From the NCBI RefSeq assembly GCF_910592395.1, contig NC_088321.1:3536001-3600000 (forward strand): DNA of 64,000 nucleotides, in the 5' to 3' direction. Within the stretch, counting starts at the first letter, position 1. The number at the start of each line of letters is the position of its first letter. The notes below the pieces were generated by a model. It made no database searches, was not told the origin of the DNA, and was given only the letters and a program-made list of their open reading frames with translations. Positions 24,133 to 34,200 of the stretch are shown here, piece by piece. The position numbers were made by a program, and so were the translations under genes. Source of the DNA: Lineus longissimus. Taxonomy: Eukaryota; Nemertea; Pilidiophora; Heteronemertea; Lineidae.

Positions 24133-25503
24133 TCAAACAACATGCCCCGCAGACACAACATGCCCCGCAGACACAACATGCCCCGCAGACACAATCGGGC
24201 CGATTGTGTGCATGCCATCTACGAGGGAAGAAACGTCTCGTAGGTAGAAACGAGAGAATGTGGAGTGATTACTCCAACATGCAGTGGAAACGACTTCTTG
24301 AAGAGCAACTCCTCGGTAGTTAGCCCAGGAGGTGGCTAGTGCTCTAACTTCGTGCGCTGAGATGTTAGCTAGCGCACGAAGATCAGAGGAAGTCTTCAAG
24401 GTGTTGTAGGAAAGACGAATAGTCTCCACAATCCACCTTGAAATAGTGGCGGCCGCTATCTCTCGTTTATTTCCCTCCTTATAGGACAAAAACAAACGCT
24501 CTCTCCCTTGGCGGATACCGGGAGGTTTTGTCCTATTTATGTAGAACTTTAGGGCCCTGACGGGACATAAAGTTCTGTCAGGAAGATCATAAGAGATCGT
24601 TCCTGACAGAGAGGGAATAGTAACCGGGGGCCGAGAGGCGGCCGGTCCCTGGTTCTTCGCCAGAAATCTTGGTATGAAAGCCAGGATAACCTCCCCTCCC
24701 TCTCTAAAAGCCAGCTTCTTAAAAGAAAGTGCATGGAGCTCTGATCTCCGTTGGGCGGTAGCCAAGGCTACTAGAAAGACCGTTTTGAGTGTCAGATATT
24801 TCATGGATGAAATAGACATGGGTTCAAAAGGATGCCTCATGAGCACCTTAAGGACAACAGAAAGGTCCCATTTAGGGGTGTTGTGAACCGGTCTAGGACG
24901 CTCTAATAACATTCCTCTGAAAAGAGGGGTTATTTGGTCCTCCCGACGAAGATCCCAGGTGCTTAAAACACGGAGGGTAGAAGCGATGGCAGACTTGTAC
25001 CCCTTTATAGCCGTGACAGATAGTTGTCTTTCCGTGAATAATTCAATAAGGAAATCAACTAATCTGTATATAGAGGGAGAGATCGGATTAACTCCGTTCT
25101 CCCTGCACCAGGAAGTGAAGGTAGACCACTTTCCTTGATACACATCAAGGGTAGACCCCACATCAAGGGTAGACCCCCTTTGAGGTGCGGACATGCGCTT
25201 GACAGCGATGTCCGAAAAGCCTCTCTGGTGGAGGTGCAACTGGATAAGTTCCAGGCGTGAAACTTGAAAAATCCAGGGTTCTGGTGGTAGCATCTCCCCA
25301 GGGGGTGCCACAGGAGGTGCTTCCAAGTAGGAAGACTCCTGGGGTGGTCTATCAGGAGCTCCAGCAAGGCTGGGAACCAGGCCTGATTTGGCCAGCAAGG
25401 TGCGATGAGAGTTATTCTCACCGGGTGGCTGGTCAAGATCTTGTTCAGGACTGGTTGGATGAGAGGGAGGGGTGGAAACGCATATGCGTTCAGCCCGACC
25501 CAA
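24133..25503 (-). CDS. DIRS tyrosine recombinase, open reading frame, 456 aa
   Basis: A site-specific recombinase that integrates the circular DNA copy. The N-terminal half holds a Pro-rich leader and a SAM-like DNA-binding region (KWSTFTSWCRENG, GYKSAIASTL, residues about 125-180). The catalytic domain has QRRSEL (Arg about 252-253), HEVRALATSW (His384, Arg387), CWSNHSTF (about 409-416) and Tyr420 in FYLRDV: the full R-H-R-H/W-Y set. The first 445 bp overlap the RNase H frame in another phase, normal for DIRS. Two 18-bp tandem repeats fall inside: residues about 110-121 (STLDVG twice) and the C-terminus (SAGHVV three times). No stop or shift is visible, so it is the best-preserved gene of the element. 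Confidence 0.9.
   Translation of the reverse strand: MGRAERICVSTPPSHPTSPEQDLDQPPGENNSHRTLLAKSGLVPSLAGAPDRPPQESSYLEAPPVAPPGEMLPPEPWIFQVSRLELIQLHLHQRGFSDIAVKRMSAPQRGSTLDVGSTLDVYQGKWSTFTSWCRENGVNPISPSIYRLVDFLIELFTERQLSVTAIKGYKSAIASTLRVLSTWDLRREDQITPLFRGMLLERPRPVHNTPKWDLSVVLKVLMRHPFEPMSISSMKYLTLKTVFLVALATAQRRSELHALSFKKLAFREGGEVILAFIPRFLAKNQGPAASRPPVTIPSLSGTISYDLPDRTLCPVRALKFYINRTKPPGIRQGRERLFLSYKEGNKREIAAATISRWIVETIRLSYNTLKTSSDLRALANISAHEVRALATSWANYRGVALQEVVSTACWSNHSTFSRFYLRDVSSLVDGMHTIGPIVSAGHVVSAGHVVSAGHVV
24137..24190. repeat. 18-bp tandem repeat, three perfect copies, at recombinase C-terminus
   Basis: ACAACATGCCCCGCAGAC three times, coding (minus strand) three SAGHVV hexads directly before the stop codon. 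Perfect identity suggests recent slippage. Confidence 0.95.
25142..25177. repeat. 18-bp tandem duplication in recombinase/RNase H overlap
   Basis: ACATCAAGGGTAGACCCC twice. Because the length is a multiple of three, both overlapping frames stay open through it (recombinase and the tail of the RNase H frame). Confidence 0.95.
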
Positions 25504-26472
25504 GAGGCTGTAAGGCTGTCGACTTCCAGGGCCTCATCGTCCGGAAGTGGAGAGTAATAGATGGGAAGGCGATTGTTCAGCCTGGTGGCGAACAGATCTA
25601 CCTTCGGAGATTGCCAAAGGCGACAAAGGTCGTCTACAACTTCCTGATGGAGTGTCCACTCTGTCTGAACTAGTTTGTTCTGACAGGACAGGGCGTCGGC
25701 AAGGATGTTGCGTTTGCCCGGTATGTGTCTGGCACATATCGATACTCCAAGGTCGGCACAAAGATGGTAAAGCTCCCAAGTTAGCTGGCAAAGAATGCCG
25801 GACTTTGTGCCTCCCTGTCTCCTGACATATGCTACTACTGTAGAATTGTCGGAGAACAGGGTTACTCTCCGATTCTTCAGGTGAAGGGAAAGAGCCCTCA
25901 CGGCAAGAAGGACAGCCTTCATTTCCAATATATTTATTGAAAGAATGGTCTCCTCCCTTGTCCATAGACCCCTTATGGACATGTCCCCGTTGTTCAGATG
26001 TGCTCCCCACCCTAGTAGAGAAGCATCTGTGAACAGGGACACTTCTGGGGCGGTGGAGCAAGACCTACACCGCTTTGGAGACGAGTCTCCGACTCCCAGA
26101 AGTTCCAGACGTTCTTGAGTAGGTATTGAGGTATCAATACCAACTTGTCTAATGGGTCCCTGTGGGGTTTCCATAGAGACATTAGAAACATCTGGATGGG
26201 ACGCATATATAGACGGCCAAGGGGGATTTGGTCTGCTGCCGAATTCAGAAGTCCCAAAAGGCTCAAGCATCGCCTTGCGGGAGCTTGAGTCCTTCCTCTG
26301 AATTCTGCGACGAGATGAAAAATTTTCTTTATCCTGTCTAGGGGGGGCAGCATTTTCCCTATGGCCGTAAGGAACCGAACTCCAACGTAAACGAAGTCTT
26401 GGGATGGTATGAATTCTGACTTTGTTTCGTTGATAATCCAACCTGCGGAAACTACTTTTTGCTTAAGGTCTA

Positions 26473-26990
26473 TTCTAAAATACCTCAAACTTAAAAAGAT
26501 AGGCCACGAAAATAACTTGAATATGTGCGAATTTGGCAAATTCCATCCACCGCCAGCCCGGCCGGAGCGCCGGTAGCGCCATTGTTTACATTATGTTACG
26601 GCAACGTTACAGAAAATGAGACATGTACATTTTGTACAGCGCGCATAGGAAGTCCGCATCGGCTCGCTCAAGTGATGCTAAAATCCGCGCAAATGGGCTA
26701 TTTGGAGCGTTTTTCTCGGCAAATATGTGTAGTGCTCATTAAAAAACTTAGGGTGGTTGATGCTTCCTTGACTGATTTGTGTTTGAAGCAGTGTTTTGAG
26801 AGCCTCAAACTTCTGAAGTGAGCTGAAATTCCATTGACGTGACGTGTGCATGGTTCCACATTTTAGTGCAACCCGAGGGAACTTTGGTAGAGCATCTTGG
26901 TTGCGTGTCCAAAACACTCCGCTCTCAGAACGAGGCTTATGCATTTTCCATTTAAAAGTTGACTTTACGGTACCAAGGTATTTTAGAATT
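26473..26990. mobile_element. 518-bp MITE with TA target duplication inside DIRS RT
   Basis: 13-bp inverted termini TTCTAAAATACCT (26473-26485) and AGGTATTTTAGAA (26976-26988) flanked by TA (26471-26472, 26991-26992). Removing element plus one TA (520 bp) rejoins GTT-CTA-GAC and restores the RT frame across the gap, which supports the exact borders. TA duplication and short termini suggest a Tc1/mariner-like MITE. No coding capacity. Confidence 0.82.
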
Positions 26991-27660
26991 TAGAACCTGA
27001 AGTTGTTGCAGTAGTAGTTCCCGCGATTTGCAACGGAGTAGCCAATCGTCTAGGTAGTGATGGAGCTTGAACCCCATCACGTGAAAGGGAGCGACGAAGG
27101 CTGTGACTATCATCGTAAAAATTAGGGGTGCCGATGCCAGACCGAACGGCAGGGCCCTGAATTGATACGTCTTTCCTTCGTAATGGAATCGAAGGAAGTG
27201 TTGATAGTCTGGATGGATCGGTACATGTAAGTACGCATCCGTTAAATCCATCGATACCGCCCAATCGTTGGGCTGTATCGCCGTTGCTATAGACCTGGTG
27301 GTTTCCATCTTGAAATGAGGAACATTCAAGAAGGTGTTTAACCTGGAAAGGTCTATGATCAGCCTCCATGTCCCTGCTTTCTTGGGAACCAAGAAAACGT
27401 GGCTGTAAAAGCCGGGGAGCATGGATCTTGAAGGACCCGGATAGCTTGCTTCTCCAGTAATGTCGCGACCTCTGCTTGGAGGGCAGAGGCCTTGACTGGG
27501 TCCTTCGGTGGCTGAACTGGGGTTGGATATATGGTAGTCGGGGGGGGGGGGGTACGGTTGAAATCTAGTTTCACTCCGTACCTCAACATGTTTGGGACTG
27601 GGGACCCCTTTGGGCACCAATCGTCCCAAATGTCTGCAATTTTTTGCAGACGGCCCCCGA

Positions 27661-29997
27661 CTACCGGAGTCGGCTCCTTTTTGCGTCCGGGAGGAGAAAG
27701 GAGGGGGGAGTCACCTTTCCGGCCAGCACCCCTTGGGCGAAAGGAGTGCTTAGTCGGACCGGATCCACCCTGGTTAGAGGAAGTATTTTTCCTCTTTCCA
27801 GTCCGGCGACCCTCCGCTTCCGTCGGAAGGATCCAGCAGGAGCAGGCTGACTAGGCGGGGTAGGCCTAGGCAGGACCTGCCTGGCGTACGGGATTGAACC
27901 CGATGCCTGCTGGGGCCTCACTATCTTTCTAGCGTTAGGTAGAGAGGTCTTGGCCCTCTGTGTCGCAGTGGGGGCATATAATTTGTCCCAATCTTTCTGT
28001 GCTTGAGCCGCCTCTTGTACAGAATCTGCGAACAGGAAAGAACCGTCCATAGGAGCGGTTCTTAAGGCCCCTTCCAGCTGGAGGGATCTGATGACATTGA
28101 GAGAGCCCAGTGCGGCGTCTCTACGGAGTAGGACGCTATTTGCTGCGGTCTTGGCGGACAGAGCAATAGCGTGCCTAATCGAATGTGACAAGGATGTCAC
28201 AAGCGATTTTGTGTCATCAGATAGTGACTCATTATCTTTTAGGGATCTGGCTAGGGCCAGGTTAGTGTGCTCTGCGTAGGAGAGCACCGCTAACGTGTTT
28301 TTGGCCAGACCCTCTTGTGCTCTAAGGTCTCGGTAAGCCGAGGAGGAGGTCACCCTAGGCACGAGTTGGTCCAGCTGTACATCGTCCTTTAATATGGAAG
28401 TCGATGCTGCAGCTGGACAGCCGGCCGAGCTGACTCGATAATAGTCAGCGCGGTACTGCCTAACGGGAGGAAGTTATGCCGTGAACAACTTCCCCGGTTT
28501 ACACCAAGCTTCCGGTCCGACTGCCGGAAGGACAGGGATGGAAGTACGTTGGTGGGCGCCTTGTGAGTCTCTGATTGTACGCTCCAAAAGTTCAGAGACT
28601 GCTACCACCGACGGGGAGGGAGGAAGGAATTCAAGTGCCCGAGTGGAGCCTTGAGAAACCTGTGGATTGGGATCCACTTCCTGTCCCCAGAGTGAAAAGG
28701 TCGGTGTTGACAAGGCTGGCAGTTCCGGCGGGGTAGGGCACAGATCCTGCGGGAGGTACGCTCTGATCAAGGATCTGAGTGTCCTCATATCCGACAAGAT
28801 ACTGGCCTCCTCTGGTGACAGCTCCTCCTGATTGGGGGAGCGGTAGCCTGGCTGAGAACTCTCGTTCTCAGAAAATTCCTCTAAAATAGAGGAGTCGGAT
28901 GGTGGGTATCCGATGGGACCAGGCGCACCAGAGGAACCGGAACCCTGCTCCAGATGGCTGAGTCTATCAGTAAGACCTGCTACCATCTGGATGAGCTGGG
29001 ACAGTTGCTGTCCCGACTCGGGTTCCGGACCCGACGTGCGGCTTCTCTCAACGACGGGCGGTTGAGGCGAGGGTGAGCGCATAAGCGAACCCTGGAAGCC
29101 GTATGTACGGGCGAATGGGTCTTCCGGAAGTGGAAGATGCCCATATTCTGAACCAGAGTTCAGATGTCCTCTCTGCGTAGCTCGTTCCATGGGAACGACG
29201 CCTCTGCTACGAGGAGGGGGTGGCACTTCCGGTTGGTTCCACCCAAGAGGTTGGCCAACGTAGGAAGGTGCCTGCATTTCCGGTAGGACGAAGTCCGAAA
29301 CCGGAAATGCCCGTAACTCCTTCGCCGGTATGGAGCTACCGGATGCCCTTTTAGAAGGAGGTACGGAGGGCGGAAACGCCGTTACCGAAGACGCATGGCG
29401 TTTCGGAGGTGGCGTTATAAAGTCCGGCCCTACTCTACTGTGTCCGTGAGGACTGGGGTTATTTCGCAGTAAAGACTGAGAAAAACCCCCAGTAGAGTCT
29501 TCGGTTACTGAAAAACGGGAACCCGCGTCAGTAACCGGAACTGCAATCGGCGGACCGGAAGCAGGGTGCTCCCGCGGGTACAAAGGGCTTGTACTCGGGG
29601 GAGCGGACGACAGAGGAACCGGAAGGTTCCCTGAGGTCCGGGGTATATTAAACCCTTGGAGACTTATTGGATGTAAGTCTCCCTTGGGACCACAGACATT
29701 AATAATGTCAGATCCCGCATCCTTCGCAGCCGCGGCCGGAACCGGAATTCGGCTGACGGAAGGGGTGGTGGCGGGAGGTTTGCTAGACCTCCGGGTTATA
29801 TGCCCGGAAACGGAACCGGAAGAGGGTTTAGGCGTCTTCGCGGCCCGTTTCCCGCCACCAGACGCATTCCTTTGTGGTGAGACAAAGGATGCCGTCGGAG
29901 GGGTACGCCATATAACAAATGGTACCAATGACAATAAAAACACTGGAAACCCCAAGTAGGCCAGAAAGGACGCAATAATTAATGGAAAGGAAAACAT
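27661..29997 (-). pseudogene. DIRS Gag-like protein with one in-frame stop
   Basis: One frame from a Met at 29997 runs 507 codons to a TAA at about 28474, then continues open without shift to 27661 (about 778 codons in all). The first 30 residues are strongly hydrophobic (FSFPLIIASFLAYLGFPVFL), unusual for Gag. The middle is Pro/Ser-rich. Around residues 330-350 a short amphipathic helix (LSQLIQMVAGLTDRLSHLEQ) may mediate oligomerisation. The part after the stop (SSAYRDLRAQEGLAKN, SLSHSIRHAIALSAKTAANSVLLRRDAAL) resembles the helical C-terminal domain of DIRS Gags that has been compared with LAP2-alpha. The end overlaps the RT start. Confidence 0.78.
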
Positions 29998-30292
29998 GCC
30001 GACTTGAATTAAACACTATTGCAATGGATCTGAGTCTTGTTCATTACAATAGAGCGGAGAATAGCCTACTTAACTCTACCCTACCAAGATCAAAATAATG
30101 GAGCCGGGTCGACTAAGCTAGCTAAGAAAATGTCTATAATTAAATAGACTGGACAATACTAATGCCAAGATCAGTTTGGCGGTCTACTCCGTAGGTGAAT
30201 GAACCCAAAAATTGTCTAGACTTGGCTGGTTGAATTTGGTTTTAAATCGAATTCACGGCAGCTTTGAAAAAACGATGTGCTTCGTAGAAGCA

Positions 30293-30464
30293 CAAGAGTA
30301 AAGACTGAATATGGCGGCATGAGATCGGCGCGATCTCGCGGGATCGGTCAGGGCGCCGCCTGGCGGCCGAGCTGTTAACTCAGTTCTCCCTTTAGAAAAT
30401 TAAAGGGATACTCCTGTGTTTGAGCCCAAATGGAGTAACATGCAAAAGTGTTCCATAGGTAAGT
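30293..30464 (-). repeat. DIRS inverted terminal repeat (element 5' end)
   Basis: Partner of 23388-23559. The outer 43 bp (30440-30482) also match the internal complementary region. The DIRS promoter is expected here. Confidence 0.92.
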
Positions 30465-30482
30465 TTGAATGACACAAAATGC

Positions 30483-31052
30483 AATACACGTGGTATTTTC
30501 AACCCATATGTGGACATGGAAAAATTTTCACCAATCAACTCAAAATTTGGCCTGAAAATGGCAACTAGGCTTTAGTTACACAGAAAGCCGTGAGATGTCT
30601 CTCACCTCGATCTGCTATAGAAAACGTATGCTTGGCTCTGGAAGGGAGTTTGGCGCATGCGCAGCTAAAAGGTTGGGAATTGCTGGTAATGCTATCATAG
30701 TTTTCAATGAAGTACTGAATTGATAAAATGAAACAAATCATTGCGCATGTTATTCTGCAGTCTGCAATTGTACCCCTGAAAAGTGTACAATTGCAGATTT
30801 CTGGTACAAGAAATTGTTTTTGTAGTGAAGGCAATCATCAACAATATATGGTTATCATATCTAAACAGTGCCAAAAGTATCATTGAGAGTGGAGATTAGA
30901 TATCCAGATGAAAAAGAATTTCAAATGTTTCTAGGACAAACAGGTCTCAGCAATCCCACAGAGGTGATATTTTCAGAGACAGCTGTCACATTATTTTGAT
31001 TTGACTAAATCCTAAATCTTCAAAAACTATTCTGATTTAATATGAAACATAC
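30483..31052. other. Host flank of DIRS, nothing recognised
   Basis: AT-rich with no gene or repeat found. The first bases AATACACG should be contiguous with 23346 in an allele lacking the element. Confidence 0.4.
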
Positions 31053-31209
31053 CTTCACATTCTTGTACACCAAACCCAATTCTTTCGCAACCTCTTCAAT
31101 TTTGCTATGATTATTTTTGTTGGTAGTTTTCAAACCATCTTTGTAGTACTGAATTAATTTCTTTCGCTGGTGATCTGTGAATTTTACTCGAGATTTGGAA
31201 GACATATTC
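31053..31209 (-). CDS. Orphan homeodomain-like exon, minus strand
   Basis: The exon follows a TTTCAG acceptor with ATG three bases in, and ends at a GTATGT donor. It encodes KSRVKFTDHQRKKL, YYKDGLKTTNK and KIEEVAKELGLVYKNVK. That is the arm, helix 1 and helix 2 pattern of an atypical homeodomain, cut by the intron just before the WFxN recognition-helix residues. The exon carrying the recognition helix was not found downstream. It could be the 5' exon of the chromodomain gene at 14.3-22.3 kb (same strand, with the DIRS in between), an independent gene, or a relic. Confidence 0.5.
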
Positions 31210-34200
31210 TGAAATGAAGAAATGTGTAGCGGTAAAGGGCTTATATATTTGTCACCGTATAAACGTCGCAACTCTGAACTCAAACCCAAAGACTAAACCA
31301 ATTAAGATATATTTTTACATTATTTATTACCCACATCACTCTAACGATAATGGTTAACGACACTGGGTGTCTGGGTTCACCAGGGCCTGGGAAGAACACA
31401 GAAATAATAATTACAGCTAGGTTTAGTAGGCATTTCCTAATATTGTCACAAAATGGAACTTGAAAGTTGACTCAAGGCTACTGCAGCTGTTGGCACCGAT
31501 TTTTGCTACTTAATTGCATGATCGAAGATGTTCAGGGGGAGAACGTTATTCCCTCTTGACATGTTATAGCCTATATATTTCATTTTAAACTGCTTAAGTT
31601 TGAAGAAACCAAGAAAATCAAGAGTCATGACATGACATAATAGCCTAGAGTATATATATAGAGGGGTATCTCCCTCACAAAATGCCGCATCCCCTGGGCC
31701 TACCATGCAGAGCAAATAGGCCTAGGCTATGCGATCTAACTTCACGACAACTTTTAGGCAATGTCAACTCTTCGGTATCTTTGATCAATAGAATCCTTCC
31801 TGTCAAAAGGAATGCTTTGGGATGCCTTATATGGTGGGCGGTCAACAGTACACACAACACACTCGTGCACATACTACTGTACAAACATTAAAAATGTACG
31901 TTAGCGCTACCTGTATACCAGTGTACCACGTGGACCAATATTATGTCACAGTCGTTCCGTTCTACAGATCGAAACAAACTTTTGCACATTTTCGTTTCTT
32001 TGGTAATAGGCCAAGTATGGAATAAAAACTTACGAAGTATAGTGCAGGAGTAAAATCACAGGTAAACACACGGTAAAAAAGCGGGATTTGCGAAAAGCAT
32101 TGAAGCATAAACCTCGTTTTCGGTTTGATGATAATTTTGGTATTGCGCAACCCGCTAGTGTGCGATGATCAGGAAGGTAATCCACGTGCTCGAAAATAAT
32201 CAAAGAAGGAATTATTACCATTAAAATGAATTGAAAGTATACAATCTTTAAAACCAAACTCGCACAGAATACTGCCAAAATTTAAGGAATGAAATCAGTG
32301 ACTTACGAAACTATGCCTCACAAGAGACATTCAGTTTAAAAAATAGTTCCGTTCATTCGCCAGGAGGTTGGCAGAAAATCTGTGGTATCTTCTTCATTAG
32401 AAATTGTACATCGTTGTTACAGTCGGGTCGGTGAACGTACCCGGGCGCCCCGGACGAAGTGCTAAATCGCACCCCAAATCACCCAGTGTCAACACCATTA
32501 TTTTTGTGTTGTCAGTGGGCAGGAGGGGGGGGGGAGATGTCAGGCTATTGGGGGCTGTTGAGCTCTTATTAACTACACGTCGTGCTTGTGGTCAATGTAG
32601 CTAGCTTTCGGGGAGGGGTGGCCAATGTGGTATCCAGTAACGGGAAGGAGCATATGTGGTACAAGACCACTTTCCCTACCACTACCCCCCCCCCCCCCCC
32701 ATCACTCCTCACCTACAGCCCCGTTCCGGAGGGTACGTACATTTGGCCTATAATGGATCAGGTTGCGGCTGAAAACGTATGATAGGGGTGGTGATTCCGG
32801 TTTGTCTAAGGACACAATATAGGCCTAAGGGTTGATGCCGGGCAAAAGACCAGCAAGTCCATGGAGCCTTCCATCTGTTACTGGAATAAATAATTGATTA
32901 TTGACGCTACTACTAAGGGGTAGCGCCAGGTCAACAGTGGCAACATACATTGAAAAGGCTAGTAGGGGGCGGGGACGGGGGGGGGGGGTTGACGGGGGCA
33001 GGGGCTGGCGGCATTAGCCTTGATCCCGATGCCTATGTAGGACATGGGCAATGTGGAAACTAATTTCATATTCCGGGTTGAAAACAGGGCCGTATTTACT
33101 AGATGGGGGGGGGGGGGGGGGGGTGAACTGACCTCAGGCATCGCCGACCGAAAAACGTGTTTGTCCTGAAGATTAATGATTTTGTCTTGGTGTCTCAACC
33201 GCTCCCAGAGATCATGCCCTAGTCCCATGACAAAAATATGACAAAAAATACGGACCCGAATGATGGGAGGACCACCATCGCCCAGTGGTCCACCATGTAA
33301 TCAATAAAAATCATGACGAGATATGGCGAGACACTTCAAGAGCTAACAACATATCTTGCGGCCGAGATATACGCAGGTGCATACATTCATGTATGGAAGC
33401 ATCGTTAACAAGCGTTCAACAAAATATCTTGGGATATGAAGATACGTATCCTGAGCGCTTCATACAGAGAGACGAACCCTAACAGAAAACGCTTCGTTAC
33501 GATTAACATCTCCTTAATCAGGTGAAATATCCTCATAAACTTCATTTCATTTGGCTGACTTTAGCCACAAGTAACATCGAGAGCGGTTATAATTAATCAA
33601 TGACGACGAATGAATGTCACAATGTTAAACTCAAGAATCTGCTACTTTTATGATATAGCTGGCAGAAGGGCTTGGTATGGTGCCGTCAGCTGAATCGTCG
33701 TCCGTAAAACAGAAAACAGGAATTAAGCTAAAAAAAAGCAGAGCACATTCTCCCCCTTCCGGCAACATATATTCGTAACGGCTATGCGTTTTTCTCTATA
33801 CATGTATGCTATCAGTTAAATCATGCTTAAAGCCTATATCACGATATACACACACTTTTTCGTTGAAAGACGCCAACAACACAATTTGTCCAGCTTTTAT
33901 TGAATAGCGTCTTCCTTTCCTAAGATAGGCCATGCAGCTCGACAAGCTGGAAAACCTACCTAATTCTCGGCAAGACAAGGAATCTATTATCCACGGTGAT
34001 CTCAAATGACATAAGTGAGGATAGATTCCAAGAACAGCTGCCAAAAGTGGGTCTCATGATTAATATTATCATATAGGCGAGCTCTGCAAATCGACAAAAT
34101 GGTTCATGTGCACGAACTTCTGTAAAGAAACTTCGCGGTTGAACACCGCATAAACCAAAGATAGACGGATGTGTGACCATAGCAAATCGAGTCATGCAGA

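Larger units (their letters stand above)
25059..27730 (-). pseudogene. DIRS reverse transcriptase-RNase H, frameshifted and interrupted
   Basis: Starts in the overlap with the Gag end (GGRLQKIADIWDDW) and runs LQAEVATLLEKQAIRVL in one frame to about 27430. A 1-nt shift follows. Then come GFYSHVFLVPKK, SMDLTDAYLHVP, FRALPFGLASAP and the catalytic HHYLDDWLL. After the YLDD helix (26990-26473) sits a 518-bp MITE. The frame resumes with SAGWIINETKSEF and runs to about 26060, where a second shift leads into RNase H (LFTDASLLGWGAHL, NILEMKAVLLAV, SDNSTVVAYV, HIPGKRNILADAL) and the connection segment (VDLFATRLNNRLPIYYSP). The stop is at 25059. In total there are two small indels plus one insertion. 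Confidence 0.9.
23347..30482 (-). mobile_element. DIRS-family tyrosine-recombinase retrotransposon, nearly complete
   Basis: DIRS elements replicate by reverse transcription and integrate with a tyrosine recombinase through a circular intermediate. All structural parts are visible. Inverted terminal repeats lie at 23388-23559 and 30293-30464. An internal complementary region lies at 23607-23704. Gag, RT/RNase H and recombinase frames run right to left. Both outer borders carry TGC (23347-23349 and 30480-30482). Removing the element predicts the empty site AAATT-TGC-AATACACG. GC content rises sharply against the flanks. It is probably non-autonomous now because Gag and RT are broken. Confidence 0.93.

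Noticed and set aside
25257-25673. Plus-strand frame antisense to the DIRS RNase H/recombinase overlap
   Set aside because: Shadow of the GC-rich minus-strand coding region; no recognisable protein features.
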